From: Colius striatus
Lineage: Eukaryota > Chordata > Aves > Coliiformes > Coliidae
Direction: 5' to 3'
Assembly (NCBI RefSeq): GCF_028858725.1
Contig: NC_084766.1
Coordinates: 24,344,501 to 24,408,500, forward strand
Length of the DNA: 64,000 nucleotides
Positions within the stretch are counted from its first letter, which is position 1; the number at the start of each line of letters is the position of its first letter. This document shows positions 1-12,900 of this stretch, in pieces. The notes under the pieces are model-generated. The model did no database searches and was not told the origin of the DNA. It saw nothing but the letters and a program-made list of their open reading frames with translations. Made by a program: the position numbers and the translations under genes.

Positions 1-723
1 AACACCCCTCCTTGGGGGCTGGGCCCTTGGGGCACTGGGCACTCCTATCCATCAGCTCAAGGGGATGGAGTGGCTGGGATACATGGGTGATGCACAGGCC
101 TGTGGGTGCTGGTGCTGGCACAAGCAGCAGGCACAGCTGCTCCTCCCCTGGAGTGAGAAATGGGAGTGCAAAACCCCTGGGAGGACTCTGGGCTGTGGGC
201 CACTAATGACAGCACTGATAGCCCATCGATCTTGTGTAGCGGAGGAGCCTTTCTGCCTCTTCTCACTCACCCTTGTCACCTGTCAGGCGATGGAGGTGGT
301 GTCATGAACAGCTGTGCTGATGGGGCAGCCACAGCTCTGCCCAACCCTCTGCCCTGGGCAGGCTGTGCTGTGACAAACAGCATGTGTGAAATGACCCGAG
401 GGACAATGGGCTGCTTAATAGCTGCTGGCGTCGTGGTCCTTGCTGGTTAGTCTCTGGCAGGCCCTTTGGCTTGGAGAAATGCCAGCTGCACCCTGGCACA
501 GTGTCAGGGAGTGAGACTGAGATCTGGGGAGCACCTATCCCAGCCCAAAACACTGGCACTGCCCATTGCTGGGTGGCTTTGATTGCGGGGGCAGCTGCCT
601 TATCTGCTTGAGATATGGTAGATGGTCACTGTGGCTGAGCCAGTGCCTGCAGTGCTGATCCCAGCACTGGTGGAGCAGAGCTGCTGGGAGTACGGCCCAG
701 CTTGTGAGCTTGTTCTGTATGAA

Positions 724-1045
724 ATCATAGAATCATTTCAGTTGGAAAAGACCTTTAAGATCATGGAGTCCAACCCCTCACCTCACACTGCCAAGCCCAT
801 CGCTAACCCATGGCCCTCAGCACTTCAGCTACCTGTCTTCTAAGTATCTCCAGGGATGGGGACTCCACCACCTCCCTGAGCAGCCCGTGCTGACAGCCCT
901 CTCGGTGAAAGAGTTCTTCCTCATCTCCAATCCTCTTGTCCTATCACCCATTACTGGGGAGAAAAGACTGACTTGCTACAACCTCCTCAGCCTCCTCTTC
1001 TCCAGGCTAAATATCATGGGATCACATCTTCTCCAGGCTAAATTT
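724..1045 (-). mobile_element. CR1 LINE 3'-end fragment
   Basis: Begins tcatagaatcatttcagttg, the reverse complement of the avian CR1 3' terminus (…gattctatga), and continues with aagacctttaagatcatgga and the familiar CR1 string about the summary of the 3' region (gtatctccagggatgggga, cctcctcttctccaggcta). The element is 5' truncated and diverged and has no usable open frame. Its borders are approximate. Confidence 0.88.
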
Positions 1046-2079
1046 CCATCCTGGGAGCAGCAGCCTGGCAGCAGCTGAAGCGTTGATGTCTTCATTGAGT
1101 GGGAGAGGGTCTGGGAGACCAACAGGTGCTAATGAATCTGTTTCCAGTGAATGTTTCCAGTGTGGAAGGTAGGGGGGAAACAAATTTAAGAGGAGAGCAC
1201 TCCTTTGTGCTTCACCGTCCTGGAGCTGGCAGTGCAGTGAGGGCTGCCAGGACAGAAGGGCCTCTTGCCAGCCTTGATGTGTCTCCACAGCTGTCACCAC
1301 TGTGGCCGGGACATGACGTGGGCCACAACTGTCACCTGGATGGAGGTGCCCCGGTGGCGGCCGACACCGGGTGAGACGGCTCTGTGCACAGCTGAGGCTG
1401 CCAAGCCGGGCGGCCTGGCGAGGGGAGCGCCGTGCCGCAGGGCTGCCAGGCCGCCCCGGCGCTTGGCAGCAGCGGGGGGCTCGGGGGCGTGGGGCCAGCG
1501 CCGCTGGGAAGCAATTACCTCCCCGCTGCGTCCAGCCCTAATCCCCTCACACGGCGCGAGGAGCCCGCTCGCCAAACAAGGCTCAATCAGGTTAAAGTGT
1601 GAAGTCAGGATTAGCCAAGAGAATGAGAGCGTGGTAATAGCCCCAGCCTTCCCGCCCGGCCGCCCCGCTGCGGCCCCCTCCTTCCCGCTGGGGAGATTAA
1701 GGCTGCCGGGGTTTGTTTGCCTGAGTGGACTCCCCACTGGGAAGCCATGTCCAACAGTTTTGCTCGGGTGCCCCGCTAAGTGCAGGGCAGGGCGGCGCTC
1801 TGGGGGGTTGGCTCCCGCCGCTGAGCCTCTGCCAGCTTCCAGGGAGCTGTGCCCCTGTGCCTGGGCTCCTCGCCGAGGCTCCGTGGGCACCGGTGGCAGT
1901 GAGGACAGGGGCTGCCGGCTGCCAGGAGAGCCCGTGTTGGGTGCAACTCCTGCCCCGCTGCATGTACTGCACTGACAACTATCGTGCGAGCAGTGGGGTG
2001 TGACACAGGAGTGGGGAAAGTCTCAAATCCCCGTTCCTGACCACTGCCATCCCCCACACTGCCCAGCCATGAGGGGAAT

Positions 2080-2615
2080 TCCCCTGTACTCAGAGCTGGT
2101 GAGACCGCTCCTTAAGTGCTGTGTTCAGTTTTGGGTGCCTCACTACAAGAAAGACATTTGAGGTGCTGGAGTGTGTCCACAGACAGGCAGTGAAGCTGGT
2201 GAAGGGTCTGGAGAACAAGTCTTGTGAGGAGTGACGGAGGGAACTGGGGGTTTTTAGTCTGGAGAAGAGGAGGCTAGGGGAAGACATGACCACTCTCTAC
2301 AACTACCTGAGAGGGGACTGTAGCAAGGTGGGGGTCAATGTCTACTTTTCAGTAATTAATGACAGAACATGGCCTCAAGTTGCACCAGGGGAGGTTTAGA
2401 TTGGAGATGAGGGAGAACTTTTTCACTGAGAGGGTTGTTAAGCACTGGCACAGGCTGCCCAGGGAGGTGGTGGAGTCACCATCCCTGGAGATATTTAGAA
2501 GACGGGTAGCTGAGGTGCTGAGGGACACGGTTTAGTGATGGGCTTGGCAATGTGGGGTGAGGAGTTGGACAAGATGATATTAAAGGTCTTTTCCAATCAT
2601 AATGATTCTGTGATA
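2080..2615 (+). mobile_element. CR1 LINE 3'-end fragment
   Basis: Reads in the sense direction of CR1: ctggagtgtgtccacagaca, gtctggagaagaggaggcta, cactggcacaggctgcccag, ctggagatatttagaagacg, ending at cttttccaatcataatgatt ctgtgat. Truncated at its 5' end and decayed by frameshifts. It is of the same family as the fragments at 724 and 11790 and lies in the opposite direction to the first of these. Confidence 0.9.
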
Positions 2616-5482
2616 CAGCCTGGCCATAAAGCTTTAGGGGGATGTGGAAGAAAAGTGGGTGCTGGAACTGGCTGCTGCTCATTAACAGGCATCTGCTGGG
2701 TCAGGTACCTCTGTGGAAGGTGAGCCTGGTGACAGAAGGGATCTGGGGTGGGTGAAAATGCAGTGGACTCCTCATGAGCAAGCAGGGATCCTGCTTTGTA
2801 GACAGGCTGTTGAAAGCCTCCCACTGGAGCATGCACTTGTGCTACAGCCTCTGCAGAGGGCCTGCAGTCTGGCTCTGTCCCTGGCACTCGCAGCACGGGG
2901 GCTGTGTACCTTGTCATCCTTCCCCCTTTGCACCCTGGAGACTACAGGAGCCCTCTCCTGCCTATGATGTGTAGGGAGAAACCCCAGCTATGTGGTCCCC
3001 TCAGTGCTAGGGTGGGAGGATGGTGGCACTGCAGATGGGCCATCTGCTTGGGCATCCCCTGGGTTCAGTAACTGGGAGCTCTTGGAGCTTTAGGAAAATC
3101 TGTGGCAGCGAAGCCAGAAAAGGCAGAAGGGGCAGCGGTGACAGCACAGTGGGGGCTGCTTTCTTTGCCCCTCCTTCACCAGTGCCCGGGGGGGCCGTTG
3201 GACGTGTCAGCACTAGTGAGCACTGCTGGCACTCCGCGTGGTGCACTTGGCGGGCGCGCGGTGGCACGGGCGCAGGCATCGCAAGGAGAAGCCGTGCCAT
3301 CTGCTGTTTCCTCAGCGCCAAAGTGTAAAGCAAACATTAGCTGGGAGCTATGAAACACCAGGAGGGAAGGGGCTGCGCCTTGTTCCGACGCCGGGGCCGG
3401 GGATCCCGCAGGCAAGGCGTGTGTTTGTCCTGGTGCTGTCGGCTGTGTAACCGTGACGGGAGCCGGGCACCGGGGCCTCGCTGAAAGCCTCGCATCCAGC
3501 GTCTGTCCCTCTTGGCTTCCGTACCCCCAACGGCAGCACTTTGGCGGTGGCTGTCACAAAAAGCTGTGAAGGGGAGAAGCAGCCTCGCAAAGTCAGTTGC
3601 AACCTTCTAGCGGCGTTTCCCTCGCGAGCTGTAAGTGAGCAGCTTGCAGACAGACGCCTGGGTTTGCTCCCCGGGCGCGCTGGGACTCCCATGTGCTGCG
3701 AGCGGAGGAATAGGAGCAGAGTGTCCGTGGGAGAACCAAGTGGGCTGCAGGCAGAGGCTGAGGGGAGGGAGCAGAGCACCGAAGTGTGGTGGGTGCTCCC
3801 GTGCCTGGCCCTGCTGTGACCGGTTGTATGGTAGAGAACAGGCAAGCGCGTTGCCTTGAATGCGTTGCTGGACCTTGGGGGTTTCTGGGGAGGTTTTGGG
3901 GGATTCCTTTAAAGGGAAAAGGGGATTTGGGGCGATGCTGCATTTTTCTGATACGTCAGTGCAATTCCTGGGGGTCCTCAGGCTCATGGCGTCTCTAGCA
4001 GAGGATGGGGAGGGGGTGTTTGCATCTGAAGGGGTGGTGGCGTGTCAGGGGTTGCTGCAGTTCTCAGATCCTTCCCCTTTGGCGTGGGCAGAGCAGGCAG
4101 GGCAGCCTGGCAGTGCCGCCGAGTGGGTAATGGTGAAACTGCGCCTGCTGCACATGGGGCTGCTGCCAGGGGAGCTGCAGCATTACAGGAATGGCATCTC
4201 CCTTCCTCTGCCCCAGGAACAATGGTTTGCCAGGTGGGTTTCATTCCTCACGAATGACCCAAAGTGATGCACCTGCTCCCTGCTCCCTCATCCAGTGCTA
4301 GTGTGATGCATCAACCCCTGCCCCCTGCAGTAGCTGGGCATCCCTTGGAGGACTGGGCATCCTTGGGTTTTCCTTCCCCTTGTGCATCTGTGCAAGCGAT
4401 GCTGGTGCTTCCCTCTGGGAATATTTCTCCATTGTGGCAGTGAAGCTTTTGGCTGGGGTGAAGACCCAGTTTGGAGGCCTCCAAATCTTTTACAAGCAAT
4501 CTGTGGGCCATACTGAACCTGTTTTCTGGAGGAAATGAGGTCCTGGGGAGGAGAGTGTTGTGTCTTCATCCTGACCCGGCCCAACTGCCCTGGGATATCA
4601 GTAGTGAACAGGATTTGTTCTGTCGAAGCAGAGCTGGTGAGCACCGAGTGAGAAGTGCTGACATCCAGGGACACCCCAGACCTCCTCATGCGGCTGGGAT
4701 GGGGGTGTCTGTGGAACCTCTGTAATTCTGGGAGGGCTTATTCTGTGTGAGGTGCCCTGGTCGTGCTCCTCACTCACCTGTGGACATGCTTCATAGGACA
4801 AATGCCACGTTGAGCCTCAGTTTCCCTATGCCAGGAGGAAGCTGTGGACATGGCCTCCAACCCAATGGATGGCTGGAGCAGGGCTGTGCTGGTGTGGGGC
4901 TGGGGACAGGCAATGCAGTTGCCTGCTGAGCTCAGAGGAGCTCTGGGCCCTTGGGGAGGGAGAGGGAATACCTGCATGGGAGCTGTGTGGCACATTTATG
5001 ATAGACAGGTCCCCCTAAGGACAGGGTGAGCCGAGCCAGTCTACCCAGACGCTGCTTGTGGTGAGATCTTTGGCCTTTGTGGTTGTTAAAGGCCAGCTCA
5101 GGCATGGTAGGGGATCTGACCCGCTGCCAGCCCTGCAACAGAGAGCCTGTGCTGGCCTGGCAGCCCCGGCATCACAGAGCGGGCAGTTGTGCAGTCAGTG
5201 CCATGTAGTGATGGAGTAATTAATGACCCAATTATTTGTGCCCTCTGAAGTGCGGGGCAGGCTCCATGGGAATGCCTGCTGGAGCCACTAGGTGTAATTA
5301 CCAGCTAATCATCAGGGACCTGTAATTATAGCAGTCAGAGGGTATTTAAGTACAGAGGGTTTTCCCAGAGCTGTGCTCTGCTGCTCTGCTTACCAAAGCC
5401 AGGGACAGCAGCACCCAGGGAACCCCAACCCCTCACAGCCACCAAGGATGGAGCTGGGCTTGCCTCAGGTTGACCTTTAAGG

Positions 5483-5690
5483 CAGTGAGCAACCAAGGAC
5501 TTGAAGCCAAATTGCAGTTTGCAGAGTCCCTGGGGGATCACTGAGTGCCAGGACATGCCCCTGTCTGCTGTTGCCCTGGTCCTGTGGGGCAGTGGGCAAC
5601 CTGAAGTCAAATTGCAGTTTGCAGAGTCCCTGGGGGATTGCTGAGTGCCAGGGCATGCGCCTGTCAGCTGTTGCCCTGGTCCTGTGCTTT
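5483..5690 (+). repeat. Tandem duplication, two copies of about 100 bases
   Basis: The string aaattgcagtttgcagagtc starts at 5509 and again at 5609. The following sequence, through tgttgccctggtcctgtg, is nearly identical in both copies. The second copy ends about 45 bases before the acceptor of exon 5733. A recent local duplication in intronic sequence. Confidence 0.85.
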
Positions 5691-5732
5691 GCAGGCACTT
5701 CTCATTTTCCTTCCTGCATCTTTCCTCTGCAG

Positions 5733-6905
5733 GGACCTGAGTGAGAACTTCATCCAGGCCATCCCTAGGAAAGCTTTCCGTGGGGCCACTGACCTCAAGA
5801 ACCTGTGAGTCCCAGGCAGGGATGGGCACAAGGGAGTTTGGGGTCAGAAGGCTCTGTGAACCGCTGGTCGCTCTCTCCCTGGACTGTCCCAGCAGTGTTC
5901 CCTCTTGTCTTTCTCCTGCAGGCAACTGGACAAGAACCACATCAGCTGCATTGAGGATGGGGCTTTCCGTGCCCTGCGGGGGCTGGAGGTCCTGTAAGTG
6001 GCCAGGGGCCAGCTGGAGCCTTCAGCTCACAATCCCCATGCAGAATGGGGGAGTCCTTGGGTGCTCCTCGCTCACTGAAGAGCTGCAGGGATGTGCCCAG
6101 GTGCTGCAGGGACATCCTCAGTGTGTGTCATCTTTCCCTGGCCTCGAGGAGAGGCTGAGCAGGAGTCTGGTACCACTACAGCAGAGCTGAGCTCTGGGGC
6201 CTCATGCTGCCCCAGAGGTCCACTTGGCTGAAGCTGGCTGTGGGAGGGAGAAGCCTGGAAAGGGCAGCAAGCCCTGCTTGGGGCTTTGGGCTGTCCCTAT
6301 CTCTTGCCTCTCCATCCAGCCACCCTGTGCTGGGGGGTGGCTGGGTGCTGTTGCTCCCAGGGATTTGTGCTGCCTGGAGCACCTCACACTCCCATGTATG
6401 GCCCGGCCATCCTGACCTGCTCCCTTTTGCCTTCCTGCAGGACCCTGAATAACAACAACATCACTTCCATCCCTGTCTCCAGCTTCAACCACATGCCCAA
6501 GCTGCGGACATTGTGAGTGGGGCTGGGAGGGACCCTCCAGGCTGGAGCAGGATGTCCCCAGCTCTGCTGCACGGCTCAGCAGTGCTGGGACAGCACCATG
6601 GGGAGGTGACGGAGGGGACGCTCGGCTTCCTCCTTGTCCCCCTCTGTCTGCCCCGGCCTGCAGCGGGTTGGGCAGCTGGAGGGCAGTGGGGTGGGCAGGA
6701 GCCATCCCGTGGGTGCTGACTGCCCCGTCGCCCGCCCACAGCCGCCTGCACTCCAACCACCTCTTCTGCGACTGCCACCTGGCCTGGCTCTCGCAGTGGC
6801 TGCGCCAGCGCCCCACCATCGGGCTCTTCACCCAGTGCGCCGCTCCCGCCCAGCTCCGCGGCCTCAACGTGGCCGAGATCCAGAAGAACGAGTTCAGCTG
6901 CTCGG
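5733..6905 (+). CDS. SLIT1: SLIT1 LRR domain 1, last repeats and C-terminal cap (4 exons)
   Basis: Exons 5733-5804, 5922-5993 and 6441-6512 are each 72 bases and each carry one leucine-rich repeat ([58 protein letters not shown]). Exon 6742-6905 (164 bases) encodes the LRR C-terminal cap with the pattern FCDC...WL..WL...C...C, ending in FSCSG. By analogy with the human gene these are exons 5-8. The LRR domains form curved solenoids stacked in the N-terminal Slit fragment. Introns here are 117-447 bases. All four acceptors have clear pyrimidine tracts and the donors are GTGAGT, GTAAGT, GTGAGT and GTGAGG. Confidence 0.95.
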
Positions 6906-9900
6906 GTGAGGGGGAAGGGGGAGGCAGTGGGTGCCAGGGGCGCGAGTCAGGGGCACAAAGCCCGTCCCACCGGTGCAGCCCATCCCCACTCCCTGCTGCA
7001 TGCGCCAGCTGAGAGCCTGGACGCACACCGTGGGCTCCACTCAGGTCAGCACTGTCCTGGGGATGGGGACAACGTGGGGACAAGCCACCCTATCAGTGTG
7101 ACAAGAGGTGCATCAGCCAGTGCCCTTGGGACTGTACGCCTTTTGCACGGGGTTGGGGTGCAGCAGGACCCCCTCCAGGCACGCTGAGCCGTCACCAGGG
7201 TCCCTTCCTCTGGGAGCTGCCGCCCCCCAGCCTGGACCAGCAATTCCCACTCTGTCCACTTCCCTGGCAGGACAAGCGGACCCGGCCCGTGCCCAGCTCT
7301 GCAGCCTGTCCTCTGGCTCCTGCCCAGCCATGTGCACGTGCAGCAACGGCATCGTGGACTGTCGGGGCAAGGGGCTGACGGCCATCCCCGCCAACCTGCC
7401 CGAGACCATGACGGAGATGTGAGTACGGCCTCACCGCCCCGCGGGGCTCGGGGTGCCCCAGGGCAGTGGGGACACGGGGGCAAGTGCCACGGCTCAGCAA
7501 GCCTGTGGGGCACAGGCTTTCCTTGCCCTTCTCCCGTGCTGCCCAGATTTAGCCTTGGATTTAGCTGCATTAAAAATGTAAACAGAGAAATAATCCCCTT
7601 AGGGAAATCCAGTTACGGTGCAAAGCCCCGCTGCGGCAGCATGCGGAGCCTGCGGGAGGTAGCGGGTCACCTCAGACCCAGGGTGCTGGGGGAAAAGAGT
7701 TGCTCCCCTCACCCATGGCACCTCTCCCTGATGGAGAAAGCCCTAAGCACAGGCTGCAAGTTGTGCCTGGGGTGCATGTTGTCACTCTGCTGGGGTACCT
7801 TACTGCAAGCCTGGGGGTCTTGCAGCTCCTCAGCTCAGTCACTGGGGCTCTGCCAGCCCTACAGCCCTCATCTCTCCTTCTCTTTGCAGACGCCTGGAGC
7901 TCAATGGCATCAAGTCCATCCCCCCAGGCGCCTTCTCCCCCTACAAGAAGCTGCGGAGGATGTAAGTGTACAGCCCCTACCAGCTCATCCCAAGCCTCAG
8001 CACCCTTCACCCCCACTGACCCCTGTCGTGGGCCCACAGCCCCCCGCTCCATCAGGCATGGGGCACTTGTGACGTGAGTGCCCCACGTGGCAGCTCTGGG
8101 ATGGGGTCTGGGGTACCCCCAGCTCTGTGTGTCATGTGCTGAGGGTGGTCCCCTGAACCCAGCGGGAGGATGGAGGTGTGGGGCAAGAGAAGAGGGGACC
8201 AGGCTACCTTCTCCCTTTGGATTTCAGAGACTTGAGCAACAACCAGATCTCAGAGATTGCTCCCGACGCCTTCCAGGGGCTGCGCTCCCTCAACTCCCTG
8301 TAAGTGCCCCCATGGGGCTGCGTCGGGTGTGCATTGTGCCCCCTGAACTGTGCCCCACACCACTCTCCTCCATCCCTCACACCAGCCTTTCTCTCCCAGG
8401 GTGCTGTACGGCAACAAGATCACAGACCTCCCCAAGGGTGTCTTTGGGGGACTTTTTGCGCTGCAGCTGCTGTAAGGCACGGGTGGCTGGGTGGGGTGCT
8501 GTGAGGGGACAGCAGGAAGCAGGGCTGGGATGCCCGTTGTCCGTGGTGCAGTGAAGGGGAGCCCCAGACTCACCTCCTTCCCTCACTGCCAGGCTCCTCA
8601 ATGCCAACAAGATCAACTGTGTGCGGGCAGATGCCTTTCAGGACCTGCAGAACCTCTCACTGCTCTCGCTCTACGACAACAAGATCCAGAGCCTGGCCAA
8701 GGGCACGTTCACCTCCCTGCGAGCCATCCAGACCCTGTGAGTGCCCACGCCAGCTCTGATGCCGGGGCGGTTGGGTGCCTGGCAGGGAAGCAACTCGATG
8801 GGTAGCCAGGGCTGCAGCTGGCAGTCACCTGCTGTCCCTGGCGCAGGCACCTGGCCCAGAACCCCTTCGTCTGCGACTGCAACCTGAAGTGGCTGGCAGA
8901 CTTCCTCCGTGCCAACCCCATCGAGACCAGCGGCGCCCGCTGCGCCAGCCCCCGCCGCCTGGCCAACAAGCGCATCGGCCAGATCAAGAGCAAGAAGTTT
9001 CGGTGCTCGGGTGAGAGCCGTCCCTGTGCCCATGCTGGGTGCCCTGCCCCAGCCCGCTGCCTGTGTGCTCAGGGTGCTGATGGACTTTTTCTTTTCCACA
9101 GCCAAAGAGCAGTATTTCATCCCAGGTAAGAGGATGGGCCACGCGCAGGTGTGGTAGGCACGTGCATGGTGGATGTGTGTGCAGTGCCCTTTTGGCCAGG
9201 CTGCCTGTGAGGCTGGTGGTGCCAGAGCCCCACAGTCCGGCTCGGCAGGACCGTGCTGCATTTCCCATTATGTCTGGTCGCTGAGTTCCCAGGTGCTGCA
9301 GTAACAGAACTGCTGGGTACTGGGACACGTTGCAGCATATCCCACCATGCCGTTATCCAGATGGGCACAGAGCTGTCCCTGGGGTCTGGCCCTGTTTGCA
9401 GGAGGGGAGAGGGTGGTGATCAGCTCAGTGCCCCATGTAGCCAGCACAAATATCCCATCTGCTCTGGACACAGAGAGGAGTAACATGTGTGCAGCAGCTG
9501 AGATGAGGGAAGCTGGGGAAGAGCCAGAGCCCAGCCAGAGGTGTGGGAGGATGAGGGGAAGGGAGGGCAGAGCCCAGCCAGGAGTGTGGGAAAGTGAAGG
9601 GAGGGCAGGCACAGCCCCCGTGCCCCTGCCCATGGGAGCCCACACTGCCCTCACTGGCACACAGGGACAGAGGATTACCAGCTCAACAGTGAGTGCAACA
9701 GCGACGTGATCTGCCCCCCGAAGTGCCGCTGCGAATCTGGTGTGGTCGAGTGCTCCAACCTGAAGCTCACCAAGATCCCAGAGCGCATCCCACAGTCCAC
9801 GGTTGAGCTGTGAGAGCCTCCTCCCTCCCACCTTGCTTCCCCTCCTGCAGCTGGAGCATTGCTTGTGCTGCAGTTTGGCCCGGCCCTTCGCAGCCATCTC

Positions 9901-12900
9901 CTGAGCTCTTCTCCCTGCTACCCACCCCAGGCGCCTGAACAACAATGAAATCTCCATCCTGGAGGCCACAGGCATCTTCAAGAAGCTCCCACATCTGAAG
10001 AAAATGTGAGTGCTGGGCAGCCACAGCCTTGTTGAAAGTGTCTAGGTGCTGGGAGGCATATGGGAGTCCTGATGCCTGGGGTGTGAAATGGGGGACACAT
10101 CTGAAATCAAAGGTCCCCTGAAGTACTGGGCATCACAGGGTGCTTGATGAGGCCTGGGGAAAGTGGTGTTCAGGATGAAGTCAGGGCCAAGCCCCCTTTT
10201 CCAGCCTGCTTTCTCCCTCTACACAGCAACCTCAGCAACAACAAGGTGTCAGAAATTGAGGACGGGGCATTCGAGGGGGCATCCTCCGTCAGCGAACTGC
10301 ACCTCACTGTCAACCAGCTGGAGTCGGTGCGGAGCGGCATGTTCAGGGGCCTGGATGGGCTGAGGACCCTGTGAGTGCCCCCTCTGCTGTGGGCACAGGG
10401 ATGGGGACGTCCCTGCTCCTCTCTCCGCTGCCCTGGTGCTGTCTGCATCACTGTGGGGCCAGTTTGGGAGTGCGTTCCCCATCCGCTGGCCATGCCCAGA
10501 GCTGAGGGCACAGGTCTCTGCTGCTCAGGGACTGGCTCAGGCTCATCCCGCTGCCTAGCAGCGAGGTGGGCACGTGCCCTGTGGCAATCACCCAGATCAT
10601 TCGGTGCCCTCGTCCCCTTCCCTCCGCAGGATGTTGAGGAACAACCGCATCAGCTGCATCCACAACGACAGCTTCACGGGGCTGCGCAACGTCCGCCTGC
10701 TCTCGCTGTACGACAACCAGATCAGCACCATCGCGCCCGGCGCCTTCGACACGCTGCAGTCCCTCTCCACGCTGTACGTCTCAGGCCCCGGGGGGTGGGG
10801 GGAAGCTCCACAGGGAGGCTGCAGGGGCTCCTCTTGCCGGGCAGCTGCTCAGGTGATGCCCTCGTGCTCCCTCCTGTGTGCAGGAACCTGCTGGCCAACC
10901 CCTTCAACTGCAACTGCCAGCTGGCCTGGCTGGGGGACTGGCTGCGCAAGAGGAAGATTGTGACAGGGAACCCGCGGTGCCAAAACCCCGACTTCCTCCG
11001 GCAGATCCCGCTCCAGGACGTGGCCTTCCCCGACTTCAGGTGTGAGGAAGGTAACTCAGGGCGCCGGGGGTGAAGGGGGGCCGGGCTGCTCCTCACTCTT
11101 TGTCCCAGCACCATCCCTGCAGCCGGGCTGTTGGGCAGTGCCCCGCAGCACGCTGGTGGCTCAGGGAGTCCCTCTGCCTGCTAACATTCTCCTGAATGGA
11201 TGCAAAGGTCTCCAGCCCTTAGGGCTGCACTCAAATACCCCAGAGCTGCTCTAAAGCTGAGAGAGGAGTTTGCACTCACCACACCATGTGGCAGGTCTGT
11301 GCTGTGCTCTGGGGGCTGGCGGGAGCGGAGACCGCCGGGATCCATCCTGCTCCTTCCCTCCCTCGCTCCCCGGCCCCACACGCCCCAGAGCTGGGCAGGT
11401 GGAGCAGGCTGAGCAAGAGCCTGGCTTTTTACAAAACAAGAACATTTAGAATAGCTTTTGAGCCCTCTGGAAAATATTTACAAACAAATCATCATTCTTC
11501 TGCTTTGCCTCCCCCACCGCCTCAAAGATTGAAGGGTTACATCCGTCCTGGGGATGGCTCTCCCGTGGGAGCCCAGTGCCGTGGAGGGGAGGGGGAGCGG
11601 TGCCAGTGATATGCTCTGAAGGAGGCTGTTTCAGGAGGATTTGCAGGGCTGAGCCCTTTCTTCTGTGCCCCCCATCTCTGCCATCCCTGGGACTGTGTTT
11701 TTGCTGGAAAATGGTGAAAATCAGAGCAGGCTTGAGCTGGCTGGTTGCATCCATCCCAGTGGGGCAGGCGGGTTCTGGGCACGGGAGTGATTCATTGAGG
11801 GGCTGGAGTGTGTCCAGAGACAGGCAAGGAAACTGGTGAAGAGTCTGGAGAACAAGTCTGATGAGATGCAGCTGAGGGAGCTGGGGGTGTTTAGTCTGGA
11901 GAAGAGGAGACTGAGAGGGGAAATGATCACACTCTACAGCTACCTGAAAGAAGACTGTAGAGCAGTGGCGGTCGTTCTCTTCTTCCAAGTAACAAGCAAT
12001 AGAATAAGAAAAAATGGCCTTGTGTTGTGCCAGGGCAGGTTTAGTTTGGACATTACGAAGAAGTTTTTCACTGTCAGTGATCTTAAACACTGGCACAGGC
12101 TGCCCAGGGAGGTGATGGAGTCACCATACTTGGACATAGTTAAAAGCTGTTGATGAGATGCTGAGGGCCATGGGTTAGTGATGGGCTTGGCAGTGTGAGG
12201 TGAGGGGTTGGATGAAATGATCTTAAAGATCTTTTCCAACCAAAATGTTCCTATGATTCCTGCACTGCTGGCTCTCAGCTGTGCTGAGGCTGTTGCCTGC
12301 AAGCAGGCTGTCTGCAGCTTTAGATGTGAGGGGAGGTGGCTGTCACAGGAAGGGAGCAGTCCCGGGTGGGCACAGGGCATTGAGTCCAACCTCGCCCGGT
12401 GTCCAGGGGCTGGGCCATGATTACTTGTTGTGTCTCTGTGCCTGGTGCAGGTCAGGAGGAGACCAGCTGCATCCCCCGTCCCCAGTGCCCACAGGAGTGC
12501 ACCTGCCTCGACACTGTCGTCCGCTGCAGCAACAAGCACCTCAAAGCCCTGCCCAAGGGCATCCCCAAGAACGTCACAGAGCTGTGAGTGAAGGGCAAGT
12601 GCCCAGGCTTTCCCCTCTGGCCACCGGCAACTTCACAGCTCTGGCTGGGGGACCTCTGACATAGAAGTTGCAGGTTTTGGGGCAGAGAGGCTCCCTCGCA
12701 CATCCCCATCTCAGCCCAGTAGTAGGAGCAGGACCCACACACAGCCAGGGGAACCCGCCCAGCCCCAACCCCAGCAAGAGCCTCTCTGCTGACTCAGGGC
12801 TCCCTAGGGTGATGTGCAAAGGGGTGTTTTCACAGCAGCTGGGGCCTTGTTCTCTGTCACTTGCTGGGGCCAGCACAGGACAGCCGCTTCCTGCAGCTGC

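Larger units (their letters stand above)
1..5732 (+). other. SLIT1: SLIT1 intron (between exons 4 and 5 by analogy), no exon seen
   Basis: I looked for the preceding 72-base LRR exons and found none with a matching reading frame, so the window opens inside an intron. It holds a minus-strand CR1 fragment (about 724-1045), a plus-strand CR1 fragment (about 2080-2615), a GC-rich block at 1330-1700 with homeodomain-like motifs, a TAATTA-rich block at 5210-5345 and a 100-base tandem duplication just before exon 5733. Confidence 0.7.

Noticed and set aside
1-5732. Earlier SLIT1 exons (signal peptide, LRR1-3)
   Set aside because: No 72-base LRR-coding segment with matching phase was found, so these must be upstream of the window.
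6202-7083. 293-codon open frame on the minus strand inside SLIT1
   Set aside because: Covers SLIT1 exons 6441-6512 and 6742-6905 in antisense, with Pro/Ser/Gly low-complexity composition typical of GC-rich shadow frames.
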